Assembly: GCF_017591425.1 (NCBI RefSeq)
Contig: NW_024465885.1
Span: forward strand, 37,766,501 to 37,830,500
Reading direction: 5' to 3'
DNA: 64,000 bases
Source: Ochotona curzoniae
Taxonomy: Eukaryota; Chordata; Mammalia; Lagomorpha; Ochotonidae
Of the stretch, positions 25,060 to 37,767 are shown in pieces. Both the position numbers and the translations under genes were made by a program. The notes beneath the pieces were generated by a model, which saw only the letters and a list, made by a program, of their open reading frames with translations, was not told the origin of the DNA and did no database searches. The first letter of the stretch is position 1; every line of letters begins with the position of its first letter.

Positions 25060-25454
25060 CCCATCCCTACATGAGTGGTACTTTATGATATGGGTAAGCA
25101 CAGTTTGTTCAACCATTTTTTAGGGATAGACATTTGATTATCTCGATTTGGGGCTTTTATAAATAAAATTGTTATAAACAATTATTACCAGATTTTTGTG
25201 TGTCTCATTTCTCCATGACAAATGCTCAGGAGTCTGATTGCTAGGAAGTATGATAAAGGTATTTTTAAAATCAAATTCCGGCTTTTTTGTAAAGTGGCTG
25301 TATCGTTTTATCATCCCACCACTAACGTATGACAGAGTGTTTCTCTGCATTTGATGCTGTCAGTTGTATATTTTGTCTCTTTTAGCAGATGTATAGTGAT
25401 CTTCATTTTCATTTCATTGATAGCTAATGAGGCTGACCATCTTTTTTTCTTTCT

Positions 25455-25768
25455 TTTTTTAAAGATTTACTTATTTTTATTGGCAAGGTAGACTTACAGA
25501 AAAAAGGAGAGACAGAAAAAGATCTTCCCTCTGCTGTTTCACTGCCCAAGTGGTCGCAAAAGCTGGAGCTGAGCCAATCCGAAGTCAGGAGTCAGGAGCC
25601 TCTTGTGGGTCTTCCAAGCATGTGAAGGGTCCCAAGGCTTTGGGCGATCCTCTGCTGCTTCCCCATGCCATAAACAGGGAGCTGGATGGGAAGTGGAGCA
25701 ACTGGGGCATGAACTGGTACCCATATGGGATTCTGACACATGCAAGGTGAGGATTTAACCACTAGGTT
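25455..25768 (-). mobile_element. CSINE inside L1
   Basis: Reversed copy from TTTTTTTAAAGATTTACTTA through GATCTTCCCTCTGCTGTTTC and CAGGGAGCTGGATGGGAAG to GCAAGGTGAGGATTTAACCACTAGG. Confidence 0.85.
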
Positions 25769-26439
25769 ATTTGTTCTTTATATATCTTCTCCCCAAGATG
25801 TATTTCCAAGGTTTTGCTCCCATTTTATTATTTTTATTGTTGACATTTTGGAAATTATTAATAAATTTTGGAGATGGATCCTTTATCAGATACAGAGTTT
25901 GTTTGCCAATATTATGAGTTCCTTATTATATGTGTAGTTTGCAAGTATTTTTTTCCCAGTATGTAGCTTGTCTTTTCATCCTATAAACAGTATATTTTTG
26001 CTGAAGGATCTAATAAGACTGAATAGTGAAAAGCTGTTTTGGCTTCGGCCACAGAAAGATACCAGAAAAAGCATGAAACAAGCATGTTCCCAGGGGATGG
26101 ATTCAAATACATTTTTGGTGAAGGATGGACAAAATCAGAACAGAGTTTCTGAGTCAGAGAGGAGAGAGGACCAAACACTGGAATTCTGGGCATAGATGCA
26201 AGAATAATGAGTTTCGGATGGATTTCCTGTACCCATTTAGTCTGTAGGACTCAGGATTTCCTGAAACAGGGATACCACATGTTTAAATGGGTTGGTGCTC
26301 TGGATGGTGTAGATGCTAGGGTAGATGAGTTGAACTTACACAGCTGTGCATCAGCTGATTAATTCTGCCACGGAGAAGGGTTAGAATTGTGAACACACTA
26401 GCTGGAACCAAAATTTCCTCTGGGAAATGACTGTAGTCT

Positions 26440-28850
26440 GAGGTATCTGGCTACAATGGATCTTGGGTGTCATTGTGGGTGTCTTGCTTCACCCACAAAT
26501 GGTGGCCAGAGCTTCCTGGCCTCACTCAGAGCACAGCCCTGGGAATGCAAGTGTAAACCTTAGGGACCTCACCAAGCTTCAAAGGCACATTTCCAGGAAT
26601 AAATAGGCAGCTTGGGAACGCCTCACAGCCCATACCCCCCACCAGTGCTACATTGGGGGCCATTTTGTGCAATGGTGCAAAAAGTAAGGATTTGGAAAGG
26701 TGGCGGAAGCAGGCTTGTGTCTGGCTCAGTGCACTGTGCTGATCCCACAGGGAAAGTAACACCAACTTTGCATTCTGCAGGTTCTACATATGGTGGGTCT
26801 GTGTAGTCCCCAGTTCTGATAGCTAGCAGCCCTGGAACTTCATGAGTGCCACGTCAGGTGCCATTGTGTGCAGAGGGGCAAGGGCTGAGAGGATGGGAGA
26901 TGCAAGAGTAAGCTACACATGTACTAAAACAGGAGCAACCAGGTGCCATTTTCAGGGGATCAGCAGCTGTGGGACTGGAGGGACAAGAGCGAGATTTGTA
27001 AATGCTAAACTAGAAGCAAAACCACTTCCAGCTCAGTGCAATGCACTGGTCTCACAGAGAAAATTGTTTTGACGAGCCATTATACAAGTTCTGCCCAAAA
27101 TAGGTCTGGGTGGCCATCAGACCTAATGACCAACAGGTGTTTGCAGGATCAGCACCACTGACAGCCCAGTTATTTAGGACAGCTGGTGTCTCCATAATTC
27201 CAGCACTGCTTGAACTGGAAATGACAGAGAGGCTGTAAAGACAATAGTGTGGCCACAGCATGGATCACAGGAGGTGGAAAGTAGTGAGCCAGGAGCTGGG
27301 GTTATGGAGGGGATCTCTGATGGAAGCCTGGCATGAGAACTGGGGCCTGAAACCTAACAAAGAGTGTGGCAAAAGTAGCTACAAAGAACTGGGTACCAAA
27401 CCCAATCAATAAAATCAACCTGTAGACCTGTGAGTAGCACGGCTTAGAAACCAGCCCTAAGAAGAACCTGCTCACCAGAATTGCAATGACCAAGAGCAAA
27501 CAAAGAGATAGAGGCACAATGAATGCTACTTGAGATTTTCCTACAAAGGAGCAAAAGCATAGAAATGGAAGGAGCATCAACACAATTGTATATTAATATT
27601 GAATTACGAACAAGAGGGAGATGGATGAGATGCCTGAAAAATAATTTAAAAAGAATGAATGTAAGGATATTCAAACACAGAGACACAGTTGAAATAAGAT
27701 AACGAGTACCTCATATAGTTAGGACTTTCTTCAAAGAAACACTAAGAAAAAAATCAAATAAACATAAAAATGAAGCATTTATTCAGTCAAATAAAGAACT
27801 GAAATAAGCTTTAAGAGCAGGTCTGGTGAGGCAGATGAAAGAATATCCAGTCTGAGAAATATCTCAGTCAGAATCTCACCACCCTCCCAAAGAGAAGTTA
27901 GATGAAAAAGAACAATAATAATAAAACAGTGTTCAGGACATATGGAATGCAATCAAATGATCAAATAAACAAGTCTCCAGTGTTTCTGAAGTATGGAGAG
28001 AAAAAGATACTTTAGAAACTCATTCAGTAAAATAGCAGCAGAAAATCCCCCAAATTTGTAGAAACAGTGGAACATACAGGTAATAGAATTATATAGAACC
28101 CCAAACGCAAATGTTCAGAAAGGACTATCATCACGAATCATCATAGTCAAACATTTCAAAAGCAAAATATAAAGAGACTATCCTAAATGTACAGGAGAGG
28201 AATACCAGATCATGTTGAAAGAAATTCTCATTGGGTTGAGAGAAGACTTCTCCATAGAAATCCTTCAGGCCGTGAAAGAATGCAAATATAGTTCAAGCCA
28301 TAAAAGAAAAAAGAAAAAAAAAACAAGAATACTTAACTCAGCAAAGCTGTAATTCATAAATGACGGTGAAATAAGGCCCTATCAAGACAAGTGAAAATTG
28401 AAACAATCTGTCACTTCTGACTCACCATAATTATAATATATAAGGATGTAGATTATATAGAAATAGAAACAGCAAAAGAAATTCAGCATCATGAAAGAAT
28501 CTGGACACATACAGCTTATCAAGACTCACCAAAGTACAAAGACATAGAAGGCCTAAATAAATCAACATCCAAGATTGAGATTGAATCAGCAATGAAGAGT
28601 ATTCTAACAAAGAAAATGTCAGGGTCAGACAGCTTCACTGATGAATGTTACCAGAATTTAAAGAAAAGCACATACTTTTCTTAAAGAATTTCAATCAATT
28701 GCAGGAGTAGTGGGACCTTTTAAACTCATGACGGTAGAAAACCCTTACCTACATATCCAGTGAAATACAGAAAAAAAAAAAAAAACTATAGAGCAATATT
28801 CCTGATGAACATTGATATCAAAATCTGTAACAACAAAATATCAGCAACTC
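26440..28850 (+). mobile_element. L1 with 5' monomers, ORF1 and ORF2 remnants (defective)
   Basis: Four parts are in order. First, 5' promoter-like tandem units with a recurring GTGCCATTTTGTGCA motif (about 26650, 26858 and 26942) lie at roughly 26.45-27.3 kb. Second, an ORF1-like region at 27.45-28.3 kb begins near ATGACCAAGAGCAAACAAAG and is riddled with stops. Third, an ORF2 reverse-transcriptase N-terminal part at 28.48-28.68 kb translates to pieces like IEIESAMKSIL and KKMSGSDSFTDE. Fourth, at about 28.76-28.85 kb comes NYRAIFLMNIDIKI, the conserved L1 NYRPISLMN block. A deletion separates the last two. The element cannot encode functional proteins. Confidence 0.75.
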
Positions 28851-28854
28851 GAAA

Positions 28855-28876
28855 ACACACACACACACACACACAC
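28855..28876. repeat. (AC)11 microsatellite
   Basis: Pure AC dinucleotide run, likely polymorphic, directly downstream of the L1 ORF2 remnant. Confidence 0.95.
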
Positions 28877-28879
28877 TTA

Positions 28880-30380
28880 GCCCAAGAGGGAGCTGCCCAC
28901 TATTTCCCTACTAAGCCACTCCTACTCCCTGATTATGCACTCTACAGGTGGTTCTGGAGTTTAACTGGACAGATTTAGCCCCCAGTGCCAGCCTCTGCCA
29001 GCTGATGCTGCAGCAAAGCCCTACCAACCCTAACCCACTCTAATGTTTGCTTGCACCAGTCAGAACAGTCAGCCCAACCTGGCTTTTCCCTGATCTAGTT
29101 CACATGAGGCCCTGCCTGTCCCGGTCTGCCCCCATCCCAAAACATGCTCTCCAGTGGGAGTGGTTGTCCAGCAATGGGGAGCCCACATCCCCCCTGCCGG
29201 CTTTGCCCCCTCCTTCCATGTTTCTCACGTGTGCTGTTTGGGCGCTGTGGCCACATGTGGGACCTCTCACCTCACCTTGGCATTCAGTAATATGTACTGG
29301 TTTGTGTTATGACCAAACCTGGCCCGACTCACACTCTATTCTGGGGCTTGGATTCGCCAGCGGCTGATCATTCCCACTGGAGAGCATGAAAACCAGGATG
29401 GGGCGGGGTGGCTAGACAGAAAGGCACCCGCCACCATGTGTGTGGGCTGGATAGCAGGGTTGGTTGGGTTGAACTAGGCTTCAATGCCCATTTGATGATC
29501 CTTACATAACTGAGCAGGATGCATGTCCATGTGGATCACGGTCATGCGTAGCTCAGCCTGTCTCCATCCCCAGCTCTTGAGCAAGCCAGTGAAAACTGCA
29601 GTTCTACAGGGGTGAGCCCACATATCCCCCACAGAATTTACCCCCAGACATGGTTCTCTCATGTGCTGGTTAGTGTTATAGATAAGCCTAACATCACTCA
29701 TCCCCTGTTTTTACACTCACTGGTGGGTACTGTGATCTAGTCCTGCCAGTTAGGCCCCCATTCCTAGGTTTAATATGCACTGCTGGGTGGTGGTCAGTAG
29801 TGATCAATGTTAACTATCCCAGTTCAGGTCTCCCATATGGATGGTGCATTGGTCACCCGGTAAGGTCCTCCAGCTTCCCTTCTCCAAACCACTCCATATC
29901 AGCTCCCTTGCTTACCTGCAAGTATTATGGGCTTGTTGGTGGAAGTTTCCCAGTAGCCATTTCTCACCTGCAACATACTCCGTTCAGCTGTCCTCCTTTC
30001 CAGATGTCCCCATTCCTCTTTGCCTTAGCAAACCGCAGTCCTTGCCCCCAGGGGGCACATGGGTTTCCCAGCTGATCTTCTCAAACCCATTCCTCTGGTG
30101 ATGTGGTATTCTGGCATGGAGCTCTACTCATTCACCAGGGACCCAAGCTCCTGACACTTGTACTGGTCTGGGGCCCAACCCCTGTACCCAGTCAAGATCC
30201 AAGCACATTCAGAGTTCCCTAAGTCCAGTCCAAAATCACACCATGCCAGCATGCTAACCTAGGGCTCCACCACCCTTTTCAGAGAACTAAAACCTAACAG
30301 AAAAACTGTTGGAACGCATCCAACAAAAGAAGCTGTGGTGACAGGTGCCTGTTAAAACCTATTGAGAAGACACTCCAGGA
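28880..30380 (+). repeat. GC-rich tandemly organised repeat, class uncertain
   Basis: A similar sequence recurs about 434 bp apart: GGGGAGCCCACATCCCCCC at about 29176 and GGGTGAGCCCACATATCCCCC at about 29610. Each copy is followed by a TTTGCCCCC / TTTACCCCC block, a TTCTCACGTGTGCTG / TTCTCATGTGCTG block and a GTGTTATGA / GTGTTATAGAT block. GC content is well above the flanks. It may be another lagomorph L1 5' UTR type or an unclassified interspersed repeat. ORFs here are not coding. Confidence 0.45.
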
Positions 30381-30769
30381 AGAGGAGGCAGAGGACCCTT
30401 TGTCCAAAATGAATCATACTCCAGTGGGTCTTGGAGGTCTTTCCACATTTTCCTTGGTAAAATGTGAAAATCTGTGCTCTGTTTAGTCAGCTGACCAAGG
30501 AAAAGGCAATGCTCCTTATCAATTCCCCAATTCAATAGTACTTTGCTCAAGGCACCTTGCTAATTTTCCTTGAGTTCCTTACTTATGTACATCACTGAAG
30601 TTTGTGTTATATTTGAACTACTGTTTTCCTGCGTGTCAGTTGCCATAAAAGCACTGTCCACCTCATTTTTGGTTACTCCCCTCCCAGGTTTCTGCAAGAT
30701 AACTTTTATAGGCCAATGCAGTTTGGCATGCTCTATCCAATCCTGGAGACATATCCAAAGGAAATGAAA

Positions 30770-31085
30770 TCAGCATATGAAAAACAAACCTACACTTCAA
30801 TGTTATGGCAGTTCAGAACAAAATAGTTAATACTTGAAATCAACCTAGATGTTCATCAACTAATGACTGGATACAGAAAATGTATATACATGGTAGACTA
30901 GTAATCATAAACAAATGGAATCCATATGTAAATAAATGAATGCAACTGGAAGTTATGCTAAGTAAAACAGGCCAGATCCCAAAGGCAAATATCATGTTTT
31001 CTCTTACTTGTGATGAAAAAGATAGAAAGTATAGAAATTGTATGGATGTAATATCATTTGATACACAGCAATAAACATTGTTTTA
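30770..31085 (+). mobile_element. L1 3' UTR fragment
   Basis: Contains CAGCATATGAAAAACAAACC, AACCTAGATGTTCATCAACTAATGACTGGAT, TGAATGCAACTGGAAGTTATGCTAAGTAAAA and CAAATATCATGTTTTCTC, the standard L1 3' end motif order. Confidence 0.75.
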
Positions 31086-31289
31086 CTGAGTCATAGTATG
31101 GAAATGAAAATATATTCCTCTTTCACTTGTTGAACAAAAGAAAGTGAACATGACTCTTGGGGCACTAATGCTGTGTTCTTAATTTGAATGTTGGTTACAA
31201 CTGCAACCAGAGGCCCATAAACACACTTCGCTGAATACTTCTGCTTCATTTTCTTGGTTGTGTACTATATTTCAATGACTTGTTCTAAA

Positions 31290-32170
31290 AAAGAGAGTCT
31301 TTCGAGGAGAAGGTTTTCATTGAAATCCAATTTTTCAATGTTACGAATGTCATGTCTAAAAACTCTTCATCAAGCCCTAGTTGCTGAAGATTTTGTCTTG
31401 CTTTTTATTCTAGAAGACTTACAGTTTTACAATTGATATTTAACCCTGTGAGCCGCTTTTTGTGATTTTTCTATAAGGTTTCATTTTTTAAATTTTATTT
31501 ATTCATATTTATTGACTTGCTCATGGATATAGAGTGACTTTTGCGTTAATTATCACTGCTTTCTCCTCTTAGTAAGAATTTAGCTCTCCAGGCTTATGTG
31601 GGATGAATTCAGATTTTATGTGCTTTACTCATTTTTTAATAAGGAATTTTATCAATGTTGAATCAATCCTGCTGGTTGATGAAGACACTAAGTTCTTCTA
31701 TATCCTTTGTGGATTTCCTTTTGTTGTTTGATCAATTATTGAAAATGTGGTGATGAAATCTGCAATTATAATTGTGGATTTCTGGGCCCAGCGCAGAAGC
31801 CTAGCAGCCAAAGTTCTCACTTTTCTTGCTCTGGGATTGCATATGGGCACTGGTTCTAATCTTGGCAGCCCCACTTCCCATCCAGCTCCCTGCATGTGGC
31901 CTCGGAAAGCAGTGGAGGTTGGCCCACAGCCTTGGGGACCCTGCACCTGCGTGGGAGACCCGAAAGAGGCTCCAGGCTCCTGGCTTCGGATCAGCTCAGC
32001 TCCAGCCATTGAGGCCACTTGGGGAGTGATTCAGTGGGTGGAAGGTCTTCCTCTCTGTCTCTCTTCCTCTCCATATATCTGACTTTTTCAATCAATAGAA
32101 AATAAAGCTTAAATTTTTTTTTTTTTTTGGCTTTCCATTCCATCTGTTTTTGCCTCAGACACTTTGTACT
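31290..32170 (-). mobile_element. Old L1 fragment in antisense, interrupted by a CSINE
   Basis: Plus-strand motifs such as GTGATTTTTCTATAAGGTTTC, then GTTCTTCTATATCCTTTGTGGATTTC and GATCAATTATTGAAAATGTGGTGATGAAATCTGC, are reverse complements of L1 3' and ORF2 endonuclease-region sequence. The CSINE at 31784-32120 interrupts it. Confidence 0.6.
31784..32120 (+). mobile_element. CSINE, near full length
   Basis: GGGCCCAGCGCAGAAGCCTAG head, GGCACTGGTTCTAATCTTGG, GGGAGACCCGAAAGAGGCTCC, TTGGGGAGTGATTCAGTGG, AATAGAAAATAAAGC tail followed by a T-run. Confidence 0.92.
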
Positions 32171-32174
32171 TTTG

Positions 32175-33065
32175 TTGTTGTACTGTGTTGTTCATGTGCC
32201 GGATACCTGCTCCCTCATGTGAAGGTGTTGGAAGTCGGTGCTTCTTAAGACACAGGGATGTGAATTTGAGGGGGATTCATGTTTTCTCTTAGGAGTGAGC
32301 TCTCAGGGGAACGCATTCTCATTTTCTTGCAACTAGACTAAGTACTGTAAGAGTAGATTGCTACAAGGTGCGTTTGAGTTTCTTGGTTCGATCTCTGCTT
32401 CATCTGTTACTGTATGACTGCTTCCTCAGCCGCTTCTGCTCTGTGACACTTTCTACCATGTTGTGATGCAGCCAGAGGATCCTCACCAAAAGCAGCCAGT
32501 CAGGTGTGATTGAGTTGTCTTAGATGGCCAGCCTTGGGTATTCCCTTACAGTAACACAAGACTGAAGCTCTGAGATTCTTTTTCAGTGCCTGGCTTGTGT
32601 GTCTCTTCTATTCCCCTGGTTCTTAGTTGTATCTTTTACAGCAAGCCAGTGATGGCAAGGGAAGTATTTTAGGAACGCTGTGAGTTATCCTCATGAATCA
32701 CCAAAGCTGATAGAGGAAAAGGTGGCGAGTCGGACAGAAGTGTGGTGAGGGTCTGAAGCAAGAGGAGTCTTGTCAAACTGAGCACTTCCCATAGAATCCA
32801 AAGTGAATCTCAGGTAGTTAGTGTCAGAAATGAAATAAACTATAAATAAACTAAATTATAGGCACTTTATCACTGTCAGAATTGTTGGTGACAAGAGGGA
32901 AAGAAATGTCATGTGGCTCCTTTTGTTTTTCAGAAGAGCTTTACAGCAGCGCATAAATATCGGATCCTATTGCTCAACTCCATGGATGAATGGCGATCCC
33001 TTGCTGAAAAATTAAACCAAGTTACGAGTGAAAATTTTCTAATGAAACATTTTATGATCAAAGTG
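32175..33065. other. CYYR1 intron, nothing assigned
   Basis: Moderate GC, no recognised element. Confidence 0.35.
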
Positions 33066-33070
33066 TTAAG

Positions 33071-33395
33071 CATAAGCCCTAGAGTTATAGTGGAGAATGT
33101 TAAACTGCAGCCTGTCGTGCTGGCATTCCATATGGACACTGGTTCGATTCCTGGCTGCTCCACTTCCAGTACAGCTCTCCATTAATGTGCCTTGGAAAGC
33201 AGTAGAACAAGTCTCAAGTTCTCGGACCTTTGCCATTTATGTGGGAGATGTGGAATAAGTTCCTGGCTCCTGGCTTCTGCTCGGCCCAGCCTGAGCTCCT
33301 GTGGGCATTTGGAAAGTGAACCAAGCAGATGCAAGACTTTTCCCTTTCTATTTAAACCTGCCTTTAAAAAAAAATAAACAAATCTTTTTAAAAGA
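33071..33395 (+). mobile_element. Older CSINE
   Basis: Plus-strand copy: GCCCTAGAGTTATAGTGGAG head, CTGGTTCGATTCCTGGCTGC (B box still close to GGTTCGAATCC), TAATGTGCCTTGGAAAGC, AATAAACAAATCTTTTTAAAAG tail. Confidence 0.85.
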
Positions 33396-33399
33396 TATT

Positions 33400-34595
33400 A
33401 AATGAGTTGTAGTGTCCTTAACTATAGGAAATTACATTTGAAAATAAACTATATAAACACCAAATATCATTGCTTTGTTAGGTTAATATCTGAGACAATA
33501 TGCCAAAACTAAATGTAAAATTCATGGTCATTGTTTTTGCATGATGTGCATGGAAGTGCTTTATTTAACTATTTCAGAGCAATGTTTAGAAAAGCATTAC
33601 TGACTTACATTTAAATGTTTAATTTTCTAACTATATCTTCAAGGTGTTTGATTAGTTTCTTAGACATTATGAAGAATGATAGCTTCTAGATATCAACATT
33701 CATTACTTAATTGGTTAAATACATTTGATGTTTATTAAGTGCTAATACTATTCTGGCGTTGCAAGGCATATTTGATTAATCCTTGATTCTTTCCTTCATG
33801 GATTTTAGAGTCAAGAACTGGCCAGTGAACTGATTCTAAAGGTTAACTACCTCTGGGCATAGAAAACTATGATAAGAAAACAATGGGATGATTTGATTGT
33901 ATTCAGCAAAAGAAGAAGTGTGCAATGTAATAAAATGAAAAAAATGTATCATGAATTAATCAAAATACAAGAGTGGTGGTAATGATTTCTTAATACTTCG
34001 GTAAAGTGTGTGTGTGTAACCATTTTTGGATGCAGACTGCTTTTGTGAAATTGCATTCAACCTGCATTTTTGCAAGTGAGAAAATCAGACCTGTGAGACA
34101 GTAAAATAGTATCTGAAGATCCAGCTAGGTTTTTTTGTTTGTTTGCTTGTTTGCTCGTTTCTTTTTTACAATTGCAAGAGAGGCCAGCAGTCCTAATTTG
34201 CAGATCATTCGGACTATTCAGATGGCAGGGAACTACCTGGCTTTGCTCCCCAGCACCTAGCAGAGAATTCTTTGTGGAAATCTGCACTAGAACCAGCACC
34301 CTCCTAAGCACTGGAAAGGTATAATTTTGCAAGTCTAGTTGGGAAGTAGAGAAAGAAAAGCAAGAAAATATTTTTATGATGTTCGGGAAACCTATGACTG
34401 AAGTAGAGTAACAGACCGTGATCCATCAAAGCTTCCATGGGATGATCGCCACCTGCTCCAAAACAATCCACAAAAACACACTGAAATAAAAACAAAAGGC
34501 AAGTGACCATAGGCTGGACTTAAGAAGCTACAATCACCTCACCCAGGTTCCATGCCCTAATTGTTTTTACATAGAATACGCTCATGTCTTTTCAA
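33400..34595. other. CYYR1 intron, nothing assigned
   Basis: AT-rich. A TTTATTAAGTGCTAATACTATTCTGGC stretch near 33735 may be a very old MIR remnant. Confidence 0.35.
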
Positions 34596-34599
34596 CTTG

Positions 34600-34928
34600 T
34601 AAATGATTGTTTTTATTTACTGAAATAGAGGAAGCAGGGGGGAGGGAAGGAAGAAAGAGAGAGAGAGATCTTCCAGCACAGGTTCACACCCCAAATGCCT
34701 GAAATAGGCAGGGCTGGGCCAACCTAAAGCCAGCAGTCAGAAACTCCACCTGTCTCTCATGTGGGTGATACGGACCCATGTGCTTGGGTCATCACCCACT
34801 GCCTCCCATAGCGCTCATTAGCTGGAAGCTGGATGTAAAGCGAAGTCAGGATTCAAATCCAGGCACTTCGATATGGAATGTGGGTGCTCTAGGTGATGAC
34901 TTAAGCTACTGTTCCAACATGCTCCTAT
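34600..34928 (-). mobile_element. Old CSINE
   Basis: Reversed: TTTTTATTTACTGAAATAGAGG, GAGAGATCTTCCAGCAC, AGCTGGAAGCTGGATGTAAAGC, GATTCAAATCCAGGCAC (B-box reverse), GATATGGAATGTGGG. Confidence 0.8.
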
Positions 34929-34929
34929 A

Positions 34930-37755
34930 TAATGCATTGGTAGAGTTAACTCTCTTGAAATAAATGTTGCTGAATCTCTTCACTGAGCTAATTTCTTAAC
35001 TTGCTTCTGATCATAATTTTAGATAGGACTTTCTTATTTTTCTTTCTGTACTTATTTAACATCAAGTTTTGAGTTGAATAAAATAAAACTATAAAAAAAA
35101 GACCCCACAAGCTAGGCTTTTAAACAATTACTGCTGAAAGTTATATTAGAAGTTGATTTGCTGAGTATTCGGTCCTGAAAGCATATGAATCTTAGAGATT
35201 GAATCTAATTATGAAAATCATAGCTAATCTGCCTTTCAATCCATTGACTACAAGGAAGAGAGCCTCAAATGAATGTGAAGGCACACACAGCTGGTGACCT
35301 GGAAGAATGACTGCTCTCTTATAAGGTCTAGACAGATTTAAAGATTTCATAAAATTCCCATGGGACTGAAGTTAATACTGGAGGTGGAAAATCTTTCCCA
35401 ATGAACTACTAAAACAGGTAATAGATACAATGGAAAAATGAGCTCTATCAATGAATTCATGTGCCCAGTGCAGTGTTAACTCATGTGACCCTACTGGCTG
35501 CTTGACGACATACTCCAAGCTGGCCTGTCCATGGAAACAGAGACGGTCCTTTTCCTGGATTCTTACAAATCCCCATCCTCTAAGCAGACTAGTCTGTGAC
35601 TGACTGCTGTCTGCTCAGGAGGTCCCCTGGTCCAGCTCAGTCACGGGTTTGCTTGATTCTGACATTTATTATCTACACACAACTCTTATGATCCAGGGAT
35701 CGCCAGACCCACAACTCCTGCACCTGTCTCCAAAGGTTTTGCCTACAACCTTACCTGTGCCAGACTGATGTGATTGATAAAATCTGTCACATTCTGGCTT
35801 CCTTGGAGGATTGGACCTTGTGCTCATTAAAGTCACTCACAAGCAATCCATTTTCATAGCATCAGCATCATTCTTCCCCACCGTAGACTGCTGCCTCTAT
35901 ACAGCCATATAGGTTATGATTTATATCTTGTGGCTATCTACTGGAGAAAAACTACTTTAAGTCTCATCTGATTCCAAGAGACTGGGCCAGGCAGAAAGAA
36001 TGTGACTGGCCAAGTTGAGGATGAAACTGTCTGTCCTCGCTTAGCTTAGGTGCCTAGTCCTGGTTCTGGCACCGCTATTTGCTGTCAGGATGGAAAGATG
36101 TGTGGGCTTACAAAAATAGTTCATTTAAGAGAACAGGCAGGGGAGTGGCAAGTGTACACTGTGACTCAACCTAGCTGTCATGCTTTGAATTTCAAGTTCA
36201 AGTTTTAGTCTATGGATGTGAGCTAGAGTCATAAGCCATGGACAGGTAGAGATAAGTGCTCACAAATCCAGGTTTCATTTGCTTTTCAGCTAGGCATGTT
36301 CATTGTTCAACAAAGTCAGAAAAATAACTGTAGGCCAAGTCTACAGGTATGAAACTAATGAGGATTTCTAGTGTCCTAATAGATTTTCCTTCAGAAAATA
36401 AAAGCTGTATTTTCTGAACACCAAATATTTTTTAATATCTCCTGTGTCCTACACTGATACCAGAGCTTAAAGAACGGCAGACTGCAAGAGATACATACAT
36501 GCATGTGATTATAAAATAGGACATTAAAATCATACTGTAAGACATAAAGTATAAACGGGGAGATTAGGACCAGACACCGTGAGAGGGAAGGGGATGGTGC
36601 TAATCTAAGTAATTCAATGTGCATGGCAGCAGGTGCCATGGCAGAGTGGATGTAAATGAACGAGGTTGTAGAAAGTGGGTGGGTGCACGATTGGACAGTC
36701 TTGAACGAGAGGAAGTTTATGAACTAATGAGAATAAAAGTGTATTTAAATCAAAAGAACATGGATGTTTTCACCATAAAGAAATGTCGAATAATTGAGAT
36801 GGCAAATCTATCCCAATACTACAAATATATACCTGTAACAAAACATCACACAGTATCACCTAAATATGTGCACTCTTTATATATCTTTAAACAAAATAAG
36901 AAAAAGGCAACAAAAATTGGGTAATGTCATTGGAATAGAATGTATTGCAATGTGTTTAAGGGACCGTGAAAAGTCAAGAGTTCTTGGAATAGAGAAGAGG
37001 TACAGCTAAAACTGGAGGACACGTAGGAGTTAGGGGAGAAGTTTAGAAAGTGGCATCTTAAGGAATGTGGACATTTTCATTGGGGAAACAAGTATGAAGC
37101 TCTAACATGAATTAATTTAAGGGTGATATAGAAAGCTGATTTGACTCACACCAGACTTTACCTATGCAGTCTTATTAAAAGATGATTGTAATTATTTGGG
37201 CAAAAGAGGACAAAAGTCTTAACAATGGCAGTGGGGTAGGGAGAAAGATGATGACAAGAGAATTTACAAAAGATACAGGAGGGCAACTTAAAAAAAGATT
37301 ATAGAAAATGGATTAAAGATATCTATTTTGGTGCAAAAATGTTTGAAATTCATGCATAGCTTTTCTCATAATATACATTTTCCATGAACTTCCTGAAGGC
37401 TCCCATCATGGAAGGCAATTTCAGCACTGTCATAAGCTCATTCAAGCCGTTATACTTCTATGCCCCCGTCGTCTTCTGAAGCTTTCTGACTCCCGTGTGT
37501 AAGTCACAAGATCTGAGGTAAGCTTAATCCATTACAAAATGATTCCATGCATTTGTGATGAATTTAGTCACCTAGCTATCTCCCAAATGATTTCTGTAAA
37601 AGAACTGACCTCTTATTGGAAAGAATGAAGGGTTAAGTTCAGAAAGGTGTCACACAAAAGGCAGGAGACAAACTTCACTGATCACTATTGCTTATTACTT
37701 ACTGTCTGATTTTAACAAATGCTTTTTCTATGGGTAAATATGTTAATAAATGGTA
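34930..37755. other. CYYR1 intron, nothing assigned
   Basis: No SINE or L1 was recognised. The 35.4-36.3 kb part is GC-richer. The 36.57-37.3 kb part, purine-rich with GGAGATTAGGACC and AGTTAGGGGAGAAG blocks, may be an old interspersed repeat. Confidence 0.35.
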
Positions 37756-37767
37756 TATATATTCTTT

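Larger units (their letters stand above)
24219..26030 (-). mobile_element. Old L1 3' region in antisense, with two nested CSINEs
   Basis: The plus strand reads the reverse complement of an old L1 3' end: CTTTCATTTTGGAATAATTATAAACTG, TTAGGGATAGACATTTGATTATC, GCTGTATCGTTTTATCATCCCACCACTAACGTATG, GCTAATGAGGCTGACCATCTTTTT, then after a SINE TTCTTTATATATCTTC, GATCCTTTATCAGATACAG and TAGCTTGTCTTTTCATC. The order is continuous across the CSINEs at 24.72-25.06 and 25.46-25.77 kb. Confidence 0.8.

Noticed and set aside
28440..28850. Functional reverse transcriptase
   Set aside because: Only short pieces of L1 ORF2 remain, with stops and a large deletion between them.
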